A DNA stretch of 64,000 nucleotides, from contig NZ_JAYGJO010000011.1 of assembly GCF_035013185.1 (NCBI RefSeq), forward strand, positions 62,001 to 126,000, in the 5' to 3' direction. The stretch comes from Acerihabitans sp035013185. GTDB taxonomy: Bacteria; Pseudomonadota; Gammaproteobacteria; Enterobacterales; Enterobacteriaceae. A program made the translations under genes and the position numbers. Within the stretch, counting starts at the first letter, position 1. Each line of letters starts with the position of its first letter. Under the pieces are notes generated by a model, which was not told where the DNA came from, did not search any database, and saw only the letters and a program-made list of their open reading frames with translations. Shown one piece after another: positions 27,329-35,892 of the stretch.

Positions 27329-27376
27329 TATTCCCAACAGCCTGCATGGATGCGGGCTCTTTCTGGTTTGGGAATA
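27329..27376 (+). terminator. Nested hairpin after the small acidic gene
   Basis: Outer arms TATTCCCAA/TTGGGAATA enclose an inner stem AGCCTGCAT/ATGCGGGCT (27339-27358) followed by CTTTCT. The outer arms pair perfectly. It probably ends the transcript of the small gene. Confidence 0.6.
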
Positions 27377-27851
27377 TAACGGCTGTTGTGCACTCCATGC
27401 ACCATCCCCCATGGCCACCTGACTTGCGCCAACCACGGGCGTGGGTTCTATCACTAAAACGTCCCAGACACTGCTATTTGTTATCAGACTGCCATCAAAA
27501 AATCACTAACACCACGATGTCGATGCGTGGCTTTTCTGCAACCGTGTCTTGGCTAAGTCTTACCTAAGTTAACTACCATAAGCTAACTCCAACGCACATA
27601 CTTGCAGGTTTTTGCTGCCATAAGCTAACTCCAACGCACATCCTTGCGAGTTAATCGGGAACACACATGACATACTCAACAAAGATACCCTTGTCCACCA
27701 CCTTGACATTTGCTGCCACGTAGACTGAGGTCACTCAAAAAAGGTCGGGTGTTGCGACTAAGGAGGTGGGAAGATGCATTTATCGGGTTGGACAACAATT
27801 TTTTTTCGGCGGTTTTCAAAGGGTAGGCCGCTCAACACCACGAGATAATTA
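27377..27851. other. Intergenic region with tandem repeat before the two-component system
   Basis: 475 bases without a credible gene. The right part holds the direct repeat at 27576-27641 and should hold the promoter of the response regulator gene. The rest shows no RNA or coding signal that I can support. Confidence 0.5.
27576..27641. repeat. Tandem direct repeat, 42-base period
   Basis: A 24-base unit (CCATAAGCTAACTCC then AACGCACAT) occurs at 27576-27599 and again, identical, at 27618-27641. The following CTTGC is also shared. Both copies lie 211-276 bases before the response regulator gene. Four helical turns separate the copies, suiting two aligned regulator sites. Confidence 0.6.
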
Positions 27852-28520
27852 ATGCGAATTTTGTTGGTCGAAGATGACACAATGATCGGTGAAGCCGTTC
27901 AGGATGCGTTAAAAGATGCCGCTTATGCCGTTGATTGGGTAAATAATGGCGAGGACGCATTATCCAGTTCTGCCTGTCAACATTATGATGTGATACTCCT
28001 GGATCTCGGTTTGCCCGGTAAAGACGGATTTTCTGTTTTAGCCGGAATACGTAAAAAAGGAATAGCGACACCCTTACTGATTCTTACCGCGCGCGACGCA
28101 CTTAATGATCGATTAAAAGGGCTGGACGGCGGCGCGGATGATTATATGGTAAAACCCTTCGAGATGAGTGAGCTGCTGGCCCGCATCCGTGCAATATTAC
28201 GCAGAAAAGGCGGCAATGCAGATCCAGTATTAAGCAATGGCACCTTGGCCTTAGACCCCGCCGCCCATAGTGTGACTATGGTGTCAAGCCAGATCACTTT
28301 CCCACTGTCAAACCGGGAGTTTTCTTTATTGCAGGCGCTGATGATAAGACCTGGCAGCATTCTATCCCGAAGCGATTTGGAAGAAAGAATTTATGGATGG
28401 GGAGACGAAGTTGAAAGTAACGCTGTTGAGTTTTTAATTCATGCATTACGTAAAAAACTCGGTAGCGATGCCATCAAAAATGTGCGGGGTGTGGGATGGA
28501 TGGTGTTAAAGGGAAGCTAA
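27852..28520 (+). CDS. OmpR-family response regulator (QseB/PmrA-like)
   Basis: 222 residues. The receiver domain has the acidic pair in VEDD, phosphoacceptor Asp51 in LLDLGLPGKDG, Thr in LILTARD and Lys in YMVKPF. A winged-helix DNA-binding domain occupies about residues 125-220 (LSNREFSLLQALM, VEFLIHALRKKLG). It overlaps the kinase gene by 25 bases. QseB/PmrA-type regulators often activate their own promoter through direct repeats. The regulon is not evident from the neighbours. Confidence 0.88.
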   Translation: MRILLVEDDTMIGEAVQDALKDAAYAVDWVNNGEDALSSSACQHYDVILLDLGLPGKDGFSVLAGIRKKGIATPLLILTARDALNDRLKGLDGGADDYMVKPFEMSELLARIRAILRRKGGNADPVLSNGTLALDPAAHSVTMVSSQITFPLSNREFSLLQALMIRPGSILSRSDLEERIYGWGDEVESNAVEFLIHALRKKLGSDAIKNVRGVGWMVLKGS

Positions 28521-29857
28521 GGGGTTCGTTACAGCGACGACTTTTGATTGCACTGTGTTCAGCGATTTTTATCGTTGCGGTCATCTCGGGGGGAGTGGCT
28601 TTTTTCTCGGCGCTCGATGAAGCGCATGAGTTGCAAGACGCCACATTAACCCAAATTGCCGGGGTCATTAAACATGCGCAATTATCCTCTCAGGACAGTA
28701 GCTACATCAGCCCCTCGCTTGATGACGAGACCGGCTCCAACGTGGTTGTGCAATTGATTGCTGATAGTCCATCGACTACGCGCAACCTGCCTTCTTATTT
28801 TAATCTGCCTAAAAAAATCACCGAGGGATTTCAAACCATTCCATCCCCAAAAGGGCAATACCGGGTGCTGGTCGCCAGGTTATCATCTACGCTGCATGTG
28901 GTGGTAGGGCAAAAAACCGCAGTACGCGATGAGGTTGCGCTCAGCAGTGCCCGTCGTACACTGATGCCTTTCCTGGCGTTACTGCCCATTTTACTCTTGG
29001 TCGTCACCCTATTAGTACGCAACGTTTTTAAACCCGTATCACAATTGGCAAGTGAGGTGAATCAACGTGACGAACAAGATTTAACTCCCTTAGCCTCTGC
29101 GGCCCTACCGAGCGAAGTTCGTCCTTTTATCATGGCGATAAATCGCCTGTTGAGTAAGGTGGACATCGCAATGGAAACCCAGCGACGGTTTGTGGCAGAT
29201 GCCGCCCATGAATTACGCTCCCCTTTAACGGCACTGTCATTACAAGCTGAACGATTGAGTCAATCTGACATGTCAGTAGAGGCAAAAATACGCCTTGGCA
29301 AACTTAGGCAGGGGATTAACCGCGCCAAAAACCTGCTGGAACAATTATTATCATTGGCGCGAGCACAACAACATGACGTCCCGGAGAGCGCGACGGCCCC
29401 CTTATCGCTGCAATCAGTATCGCGGCATGTAATAGAGAATCTTTGGCCTCTGGCAATGGATAAAAATATTGATCTCGGGGTGGTAGCAACGACAGATATT
29501 ATCTTATACGCTAATGAAGTATCCCTATTTACTATCATTAAAAATCTGGTTGAAAATGCCATCAAATATACCCCCAGCGGAGGGTGTATCGACATTCGTT
29601 TTGATAAAAACGCGACGCTTATTGTCCTGGAAGTGGAAGATAATGGTCCGGGAATTGCCCAGCCACATCGTCAGCGGGTTTTTGATCCATTCTACCGCAT
29701 TACAGGGACAAAACAAAATGGCTCTGGCCTGGGGTTATCAATCGTTCAGACCATCGTCAACCAATTAGGTGGCCAGATAATGTTGTTAGACGCAGCAAAC
29801 TACCCCAGCGGTTTATGTGTCAGGATCACACTGCCCGTGTCGCATGATCAGCAGTGA
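28496..29857 (+). CDS. Sensor histidine kinase (QseC/PmrB-like)
   Basis: 453 residues. Two membrane segments (about 15-38 and 160-182) flank a periplasmic domain of about 120 residues. A short HAMP region, the phosphoacceptor His238 in DAAHELRSPLTALS and the ATP-binding boxes N (KNLVENAIKYTP), G1 (VEDNGPGIA) and G2 (GSGLGLSIV) follow. It phosphorylates the upstream regulator. The signal is unknown. The start was taken inside the end of the regulator gene, as is common for this pair. Confidence 0.87.
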   Translation: MDGVKGKLRGSLQRRLLIALCSAIFIVAVISGGVAFFSALDEAHELQDATLTQIAGVIKHAQLSSQDSSYISPSLDDETGSNVVVQLIADSPSTTRNLPSYFNLPKKITEGFQTIPSPKGQYRVLVARLSSTLHVVVGQKTAVRDEVALSSARRTLMPFLALLPILLLVVTLLVRNVFKPVSQLASEVNQRDEQDLTPLASAALPSEVRPFIMAINRLLSKVDIAMETQRRFVADAAHELRSPLTALSLQAERLSQSDMSVEAKIRLGKLRQGINRAKNLLEQLLSLARAQQHDVPESATAPLSLQSVSRHVIENLWPLAMDKNIDLGVVATTDIILYANEVSLFTIIKNLVENAIKYTPSGGCIDIRFDKNATLIVLEVEDNGPGIAQPHRQRVFDPFYRITGTKQNGSGLGLSIVQTIVNQLGGQIMLLDAANYPSGLCVRITLPVSHDQQ

Positions 29858-29929
29858 AAAGGTTAGGGTATTTTCCATGTCCATCTAACGGTTTTTTTAA
29901 CGTTAGTGCGCCACAGCCTGTTGTTAGCC

Positions 29930-30655
29930 TTAGCGGATATCTCGATAATCAGACGTGGCGGGTTTGTTGCGTACCACTTCGGAAATAAAGTTTAAGACAT
30001 AACGTAGCGCGGTGGTCACAAAACCTTCTTGTTTCAGGCGGCGTGCTGACGTTTCCATGACCATGCCAAGGTTAAATTGCACACGCCCCTCGTTGGCAAG
30101 ACGTCGCGCTATGTTGGTATCTTCGCCATAAAACGCAATTGACTTATCAAACCCGCCGATACGCAATAAGGCCTGTTTGCTGGCGGCGAAATTTCCACCC
30201 ACGGCCATATAACGCGTGATCCAGTAGGTCGGTTTGGCCAGCAACAACCAGTAAAGCGCCACCATATGACTTTTCACCCCAGGCAAGTCAAAATAACGGT
30301 ACGGACCGCTGATGCAGACCAGATTCCGGTCTTGATCAAACGCATCCAGCACTTGGCTAAGCCAGCCCGCCGGCATCCTGGTATCGGCGTCGATAAAGGC
30401 CAGAATATCACCGGATGCCGACTCCAGTCCTCGCTGGCGGGCGTGGGTCAGTCCCTTAACGGGTTCATAAACCACACGAACCTGCGCAAAACCACTCGCC
30501 ACCTCCGACGTCCGGTCGGTACTGGCATTATTGATGACAATAATCTCAACCTCGCCAGATCTTGCCTGCGCGTTGAGCTCGTCGATCGCGCATCGCAGAC
30601 AGGTCGCAAGATACCGTTCTTCGTTGTAAGCCGGAATGATCAAACTGAGTTTCAT
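29930..30655 (-). CDS. Glycosyltransferase family 2
   Basis: 241 residues. GT-A fold: N-terminal LSLIIPAYNEERYLATCL, nucleotide/metal-binding AFIDADTR (DxD-like), and the acceptor-side YGEDTNIARR. A hydrophobic patch near residues 130-150 suggests membrane contact. The gene follows a GT4 gene by 2 bases in the same direction, so both likely act on one lipid-linked or cell-envelope glycan. Donor and acceptor are unknown. Confidence 0.82.
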   Translation of the reverse strand: MKLSLIIPAYNEERYLATCLRCAIDELNAQARSGEVEIIVINNASTDRTSEVASGFAQVRVVYEPVKGLTHARQRGLESASGDILAFIDADTRMPAGWLSQVLDAFDQDRNLVCISGPYRYFDLPGVKSHMVALYWLLLAKPTYWITRYMAVGGNFAASKQALLRIGGFDKSIAFYGEDTNIARRLANEGRVQFNLGMVMETSARRLKQEGFVTTALRYVLNFISEVVRNKPATSDYRDIR

Positions 30656-30657
30656 CT

Positions 30658-31872
30658 TTATGCTCCTGAGATAGACGACATCTGCTCGGGTACCGCCAGG
30701 CTGACCTGGTGATAAATCTCTTCCCAGCGATTTGTCACCGCCGTGATGGAAAAATCCTTGGTCTTATTGATGGCATGCTCACCCATTTGTTGGCGCAATG
30801 CTGGCGAGTGGAACAAAAGTGTCAACCGACGGGCAAAATCTTGCTCATCTCCGGGTTGCGCCAGAAAACCCGAACGTTCATCGATATATTCCGGCAGCGC
30901 ACGCCAGTTAGCCCCGACCACCGGCAGCCCGGCGCTCATTGCCTGAATCAATACCATGCTTTGTGTTTCAGAGGTGCTGGCGATAGCAAAGATATCTGCC
31001 GCATGAAATACCGCGGCCAGCGTGGCCTTATCCAGGGTGCCGAGAAACCTGACGCGGTTCCCTACGCCCAGGCCATCGGCCAGTTGTTCGAGCCGCTGGC
31101 GTGCACTACCATGTCCGGCCAGCACCAGCATCACATCAGGCACTTGCCTGGCAATCAGGGGCACGGCACGAATCAACACATCAATGTGTTTTTCATCCGC
31201 CAGGCGGCCGGCATAAACAAGGGTTGAATCACTAAAACCATAGGTCCGTTTGCGTGCAGCGCGGTAGGCGGTTGACGCCGGACGGAACTGGGCGGTATCG
31301 ACCGGATTGGATACGATGCAATGGGGGCAATGCAGCCCGAATGCACACATTTCGTCGATAACCGAATGCGAGGGACCGGTCACCATTGCACAGTGGTTGT
31401 AGTAGCGGGTCACCGCCTGAACACTGAACCTGCTGAAAAAATCGGTCGAAAATGGCGTATAACCACCAAACTCACCGATTGCCCAATGATTGGTGCCTAC
31501 CAGCGGAACATCTAGGTGACGCGCCGCACTGAGTGCTTCCAGTCCTGCGCCAAAAAAGGTATGGGTATGGATAATATCTGGCGCGAACGGGATCAACTGA
31601 CGCCAGCGTCGTCCGGTGGGCACCAACAACCGTGACTGTCCGGTCGAGCTGGGAATCGGTAGCGCAAACAGTCGCCGGATCGCAACATTGTTGCCCAGAT
31701 TGGCTTCGTGCTCGGCGACACCGGCAAGGGTGAAATCATGCTTGGTGGCTTGCGGAGCGAAAATCATAATCTGGTGGCCGCGGTTGCCAAGCTCCCGGCA
31801 AGTGGACAACACCGAGTCTTGAATGCCACCCAGCTCCGGGTAAAAACTGTCGGTAAAGACCGCAATTCGCAT
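30658..31872 (-). CDS. Glycosyltransferase family 4
   Basis: 404 residues from the third nearby ATG, which has GGGAG six bases upstream. GT-B fold: N-terminal FYPELGGIQDSV, HTHTFFGAGLEAL in the acceptor domain, YAGRLADEKHIDVLI at the start of the donor domain and the family E-x7-E region as SETQSMVLIQAMSAGLPVVG. The second glutamate of E-x7-E is a glutamine here, which is unusual. It is similar in plan to PimB/monoglucosyl-diacylglycerol transferases. It forms a two-gene unit with the GT2 gene. Confidence 0.83.
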   Translation of the reverse strand: MRIAVFTDSFYPELGGIQDSVLSTCRELGNRGHQIMIFAPQATKHDFTLAGVAEHEANLGNNVAIRRLFALPIPSSTGQSRLLVPTGRRWRQLIPFAPDIIHTHTFFGAGLEALSAARHLDVPLVGTNHWAIGEFGGYTPFSTDFFSRFSVQAVTRYYNHCAMVTGPSHSVIDEMCAFGLHCPHCIVSNPVDTAQFRPASTAYRAARKRTYGFSDSTLVYAGRLADEKHIDVLIRAVPLIARQVPDVMLVLAGHGSARQRLEQLADGLGVGNRVRFLGTLDKATLAAVFHAADIFAIASTSETQSMVLIQAMSAGLPVVGANWRALPEYIDERSGFLAQPGDEQDFARRLTLLFHSPALRQQMGEHAINKTKDFSITAVTNRWEEIYHQVSLAVPEQMSSISGA

Positions 31873-32090
31873 CAGCATCTCCCACACTAGGCCGTTCAGC
31901 TGATCCTAAATGAATAGATGTAATGAGGACGCTGAGCGCTACTCGTTTGCTGTCATTATGATCGTTAACCGGTGGCACTGCATAAGGCCCTGAACAGTAC
32001 TCGTTGGAGGTTCGACCATTATTAGCTTAGCAAATTATTATATGGTTGAATTTTACTATCAATATGTGACAGGGAGTTTACGTTTGAACA

Positions 32091-32138
32091 GCGTTCAGTC
32101 TGAATGCCGTGATTGTCGACCGTATTCAGACTGACGCT
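32091..32138. terminator. Long stem-loop downstream of marC
   Basis: TCAGTCTGAAT (32095-32105) pairs perfectly with ATTCAGACTGA (32124-32134), and GCGT/ACGC extend the stem across a one-base bulge. The loop is 18 bases. No T run follows on either strand, so the role (marC transcript end or promoter-region element of the glycosyltransferase unit) is open. Confidence 0.45.
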
Positions 32139-32170
32139 TATAGGTGAGCATTTATTCTTTTTTTAGGGTA

Positions 32171-32845
32171 TTAGTGTTGCGCAACGATTTCCAATACGCC
32201 ATTAATAATAAACTGCACTCCGACACAGACGAGCAAAAAGCCCATCAATCGTGAGATGGCATCGATACCGCTTTTACCGATTAAGCGCATGATAACGCTA
32301 GAACCATTCAGGCAGATCCACAAAATAAGAGAAATGGTGGCGAAGGTAATGGCCGGACTGACCAGCAACACCCAGCTTTCAAAACCCAATGAATTATCTT
32401 TTAAGGTGGAAACCGAACTGATGATCATGGCGATAGTGCCAGGCCCTGCACTGCCGGGCATGGCCAGCGGCACAAACGCGATACTATCAGACCCCTCATT
32501 GAGCATTTCTTGATGCTTGGCATCTACGATGGATGATTTTTCATGCTTGGGGTGGGGAAACAGCATGCGAAAACCAATAAAAGCGACAATCAGTCCCCCG
32601 GCAATCCGCAGGCCCGGAATGGAAATCCCAAAGGTATTCATCACCAATTGCCCGGCGTAAAAAGCAACGATCATGATGAAAAACACATAAATCGAGGCCA
32701 TCAATGCTTGGTGTTTGACCTCTTTGTAACTCATGTTGCCGGAAAGGCTTAATAACAGCGCGACCGAAGTTAACGGATTAACCAGTGGCATGAGTAAAAC
32801 CAGGCCCAAGGTTACGGCTTGCAACAGTTGGGAAAGTCCTAGCAT
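32171..32845 (-). CDS. marC: MarC-family inner-membrane protein
   Basis: 224 residues with six membrane segments. The sequence follows E. coli MarC through most of its length, for example VYVFFIMIVAFYAGQLVM (one residue different in style), FGISIPGLRIAGGLIVAFIG, SAGPGTIAMIISS and SRLMGFLLVCVGVQFIING. The function is unknown; it is no longer thought to be part of the mar antibiotic regulon. No marRAB genes are next to it here. Confidence 0.88.
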   Translation of the reverse strand: MLGLSQLLQAVTLGLVLLMPLVNPLTSVALLLSLSGNMSYKEVKHQALMASIYVFFIMIVAFYAGQLVMNTFGISIPGLRIAGGLIVAFIGFRMLFPHPKHEKSSIVDAKHQEMLNEGSDSIAFVPLAMPGSAGPGTIAMIISSVSTLKDNSLGFESWVLLVSPAITFATISLILWICLNGSSVIMRLIGKSGIDAISRLMGFLLVCVGVQFIINGVLEIVAQH

Positions 32846-32988
32846 GGAGCGACCTCAGGAGATGATGTGAATATACGGAAACGGGGTATAGCGTACCATT
32901 AAAATATCATCATAACATTCTGAAATAGGGGCGTAAGCCCCCCTACTTCCGAACTAAAAGCACAGTATGATAGGCCATAATGCCGCCG

Positions 32989-33636
32989 CTAGAGTGCCTT
33001 GCGCATGGTGATGTTAATACGGTGCGGCCCGACCAGAGAATGATACCCTTCTTTGACCGGCATAATGCCATGGAAACAGAGCCGCGAAGGCCCACCCCAC
33101 ACCACCACATCACCATGGGCCAGTGGAATGCGCTGGGTCGGATCGCTGCGGCGCAATCCGCCAAATTGAAATATCGCCGGCAGACCGAGTGATACCGAGA
33201 CGATCGGCGCATCAATATCACGTTCGTCTTTATCTTGATGCAAGGACAGTTTGCTGCCGGGATCGTAGCGATTTATTAGGCATGAGTCCGGGATAAACGG
33301 GGCGAAACCCGCCTGTTGTGCCGCTTCGTCTGCCAGCGCCATCAGGATAGCCGGAATCGGCGGTAAGCGTTGGCCGCTGCGCGAGTCACGTTCTGAGTAA
33401 CGATATCCACGACGCTCACGAGTCCACGCGTTGCCACACCAACTCATTGCGACCGACATGACATACCCGCCCGGGGTGGTCATATGGCGCCACGGCACCT
33501 GGGCAATGACACCGTTGACCGCCGCCAGCAACGCAGGGCCGTGATCACGCACAAATCCATGCATCACTACCGCGCCGGGACCGAGTTGATCGCGCCATGG
33601 CGGCGGCGCCGAGTCTTCAAAAAGATCGATGGTCAT
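32989..33636 (-). CDS. alkB: DNA repair dioxygenase AlkB
   Basis: 215 residues. Iron ligands His133, Asp135 and His189 and the 2-oxoglutarate-binding Arg206 and Arg212 are each two positions later than in E. coli AlkB. The nucleotide-recognition lid and WCGNAWTRERRGYRYS segment are present. It removes methyl groups from 1-methyladenine and 3-methylcytosine by oxidation. It is a single gene; the ada gene usually in front of it in E. coli is absent. Confidence 0.93.
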   Translation of the reverse strand: MTIDLFEDSAPPPWRDQLGPGAVVMHGFVRDHGPALLAAVNGVIAQVPWRHMTTPGGYVMSVAMSWCGNAWTRERRGYRYSERDSRSGQRLPPIPAILMALADEAAQQAGFAPFIPDSCLINRYDPGSKLSLHQDKDERDIDAPIVSVSLGLPAIFQFGGLRRSDPTQRIPLAHGDVVVWGGPSRLCFHGIMPVKEGYHSLVGPHRINITMRKAL

Positions 33637-33727
33637 GATGTAGCCTGTATAAATGAACAGTATTCATTTTAGCAGACCAATAAGGGATGTCCAGTCAGTG
33701 CCAAACCACGGCTATTACGTTCCTGAA

Positions 33728-34741
33728 CTATGCAGACAATTGTGCAATTTGCGCCCGCCACTGCTTTTGCTCAGGTTGACCCTCGGTGCGCTGACCAAAT
33801 AGTTGGGCGATCGGGGTGCCGTTGGCGGCAAAGAGCTCGAGGCTGGTGACATTGCCATCGAGGGTGGGTTTACAGGTGACCCAACTTTCCGCAATGGTGT
33901 CTTCCACCAGGTGCAGGGTGAAATCACGATTAAATATGTTGAGCCAGTTCTGCCAGGGAGTCACTTTTTCGATAACACCAGTGAAGATTTGCACACAGCC
34001 ACGGTTACCAACAAAAATCATTATTTCATTGCCATCCCGACGCGCCGCCGCCAGTATTTGTCTCAGAGCCTGGTTATCGACCCGGTAAGCCAGATCGTCG
34101 GGAACCGCACGAAATGCCTGCTGGCGCGTCAGGCTGTAGCGCTTGAGCAGTGTAAAAAACTGATGCACATCGGTCATCGCCCTCCACTCTTGTGCTAATT
34201 CAGGTGGCGCAGTGGTGGGCTGTGCTGCGGCGGGCCTAGGGATCAGCTGGAGCATGGGATTTTCCTTCGCGGCAAAACACGCGAGCCACTGTTCCCAGGC
34301 TGTCATTAGCGTGTTGAAGGTGGTGTAGATTTTTAATACCGCGTCACCATGCAGGTCAAAGAATTGGATGCTTTGGCGACCGCCTTGCTCTTCGGGCTCT
34401 TGGACATGGAATGCGCTGATCCACTGACGTGGAAATACCCGTAGATCCAGCGCCCGCGGATTAAGGATTAGCCCGGCATGATCGCCCAGCTCGAGGTTTT
34501 GGTAGTGCCCTATTTGTTCATGAACAGCATAAGCGTTGCGGGTGATGGACTTGGTTTCACCGACACTTTCCAAGGCGGCCAGCATAGCCGGCACATCCAC
34601 GCGCAGGCGGATGGTCTGCTTACCGGCCCGGATATGGGTCAGCTCTGCTTCGCTGATATTCATTAAACGCGCCAAATCGCGGGCATATTTACGCGGATGC
34701 TGTTTTTTTAATGTTAAATAAGACTGATAACACGCGTCCAT
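33728..34741 (-). CDS. hemS: Hemin-degrading factor HemS/HmuS
   Basis: 337 residues, close to the usual length of about 345, with the two related halves of the HemS/ChuS fold. N-terminal HPRKYARDLARLMNISEAEL and the C-terminal half IMIFVGNRGCVQIFTGVIE, WLNIFNRDFTLHLVEDTIAESWV are typical. Cytosolic protein that binds heme and helps release iron. No heme receptor or ABC importer gene is adjacent, so this is an orphan copy. Fur-like boxes lie upstream. Confidence 0.87.
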   Translation of the reverse strand: MDACYQSYLTLKKQHPRKYARDLARLMNISEAELTHIRAGKQTIRLRVDVPAMLAALESVGETKSITRNAYAVHEQIGHYQNLELGDHAGLILNPRALDLRVFPRQWISAFHVQEPEEQGGRQSIQFFDLHGDAVLKIYTTFNTLMTAWEQWLACFAAKENPMLQLIPRPAAAQPTTAPPELAQEWRAMTDVHQFFTLLKRYSLTRQQAFRAVPDDLAYRVDNQALRQILAAARRDGNEIMIFVGNRGCVQIFTGVIEKVTPWQNWLNIFNRDFTLHLVEDTIAESWVTCKPTLDGNVTSLELFAANGTPIAQLFGQRTEGQPEQKQWRAQIAQLSA

Positions 34742-34755
34742 TATTATTTCCTTAC

Positions 34756-34770
34756 GTTGATAATCATTTC
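34756..34770. promoter_or_regulatory. Fur-box-like sequence before hemS
   Basis: GTTGATAATCATTTC matches the right half of the Fur consensus (GATAATCATT) and lies 14 bases upstream of the hemS start. Iron repression of hemS is well known in relatives. Confidence 0.45.
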
Positions 34771-34866
34771 CACCCTACACGAGGAAGGTATAAATATTCG
34801 GTAATTATCACAACAAAACATCACAGCAAAACGTCACAGTAGGCTGACAATCAAGTTTATAGCAAT

Positions 34867-34885
34867 AATAATGATTGTCATGCAA
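34867..34885. promoter_or_regulatory. Second Fur-box-like sequence before hemS
   Basis: AATAATGATTGTCATGC matches the 19-base Fur consensus at about 12 positions including AATGAT and TCAT. It lies about 125 bases upstream of hemS. Confidence 0.4.
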
Positions 34886-35395
34886 TGTCATCAACAACAC
34901 CGTACTGTGTTAGATTTTTATCAATGCGGTTTTTTTGGCTAGAACAGAAAAAATAATTTTTTAATGATTCCGGAAAATCATATTAATTCATTGATATTAT
35001 TTATTTTAATAACGGCATCAATAAATAAAAATCCAAGCAGACCAATAACCGCCAGGCGACTTAAATTAATATGATAAATAATTATATTATTATAATAATA
35101 TAAAAACAATATTTTCAATACCCATTTTTATAGAATGACTAATTTACTTCTAATCATTATTGGGATAATTATAATTATATAAACAATTGGTTAATATTTG
35201 AATTAAATGGGAATAAGTATTTTCACCTAAAACGTTGATCTTTAATATATCAATTGTGGCGATAATCAGTCTATAGCCGTAATATAATTTACTGAGGTTC
35301 GGCCATGCCAGGACTTTCCCACCTGTTGCAAACGGTGAATGTGAGTCTGGTTCTGTGATTACTGTTGATTGAACGTTTTGTAACAGGAGTACACT
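34886..35395. other. AT-rich intergenic region
   Basis: About 510 bases, strongly AT-rich between 34990 and 35270 (long runs of A and T with almost no G or C), unlike the GC-richer flanks. No gene is supported. It probably contains the promoter of the FlxA-like gene and could be a nucleoid-protein (H-NS type) silenced stretch or a scar of past insertion. The ribosome-binding site AGGAG lies at its right end. Confidence 0.5.
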
Positions 35396-35734
35396 ATGAT
35401 CAATACCATTACGCCATCCTTTCACTCTCTCTCATTGGGTGTCGTTACTGATGTTGCCTCACAAATTAAAGGTATCACTCCGCAGATTAACAAACTGACC
35501 ACGCAACTCGTCGCATTGTCCAAATCCAGCTTGAGTGCGGAGCAAAAGCAACATCAGCAGCAGTTGCTTAAGGCAAAATTTAAAAGGCTGGAAACGCAAG
35601 TGGCCAGGTTACGACAGCAAGTTGCTAGAAATATGATGTCTGAATGTAGACAGCAAAACGCCATCGTCAAGGAAATCCACCCCGGGAGAGTTAACACCAA
35701 ATCTGCTACCCATCGGATTGATGTTTATCGCTGA
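35396..35734 (+). CDS. FlxA-like small coiled-coil protein
   Basis: 112 residues, preceded by AGGAGTACACT. Residues about 20-85 form a Gln/Leu/Lys-rich coiled coil (ITPQINKLTTQLVALSK, then LSAEQKQHQQQLLKAKFKRL, then ETQVARLRQQVARN). The plan matches FlxA: ordered N-terminal Ser/Thr region, helical Gln-rich core, and a short C-terminal strand ending IDVYR (FlxA ends IDIYI). FlxA is a flagellar-regulon protein of unknown function. No flagellar genes are nearby. AT-rich upstream DNA suggests acquisition. Confidence 0.55.
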   Translation: MINTITPSFHSLSLGVVTDVASQIKGITPQINKLTTQLVALSKSSLSAEQKQHQQQLLKAKFKRLETQVARLRQQVARNMMSECRQQNAIVKEIHPGRVNTKSATHRIDVYR

Positions 35735-35860
35735 ATATTAACAACGGGTGATGAATTCACATTGCACGGAAAATAACGATCTACATTAATCTGGCGACTT
35801 TTAGCCATCGTCGCGAGATTAGCTGAGGACGTTGTCGTTACAGACTATCCCTTTAGGTTA

Positions 35861-35879
35861 AAAAAATGCCATCGGCATC
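35861..35879 (-). terminator. Intrinsic terminator after the alcohol dehydrogenase gene
   Basis: On the minus strand ATGCC-GAT-GGCAT is followed by a T run. The stem is short (5 bp, extendable by GGTTA/TAACC on the outside). It lies 14 bases after the dehydrogenase stop codon. Confidence 0.6.
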
Positions 35880-35892
35880 TAACCGAAAAAAA

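Noticed and set aside
34886..35395. AT-rich stretch as insertion sequence or origin
   Set aside because: No transposase fragment, terminal inverted repeats, DnaA-box array or iterons could be seen.
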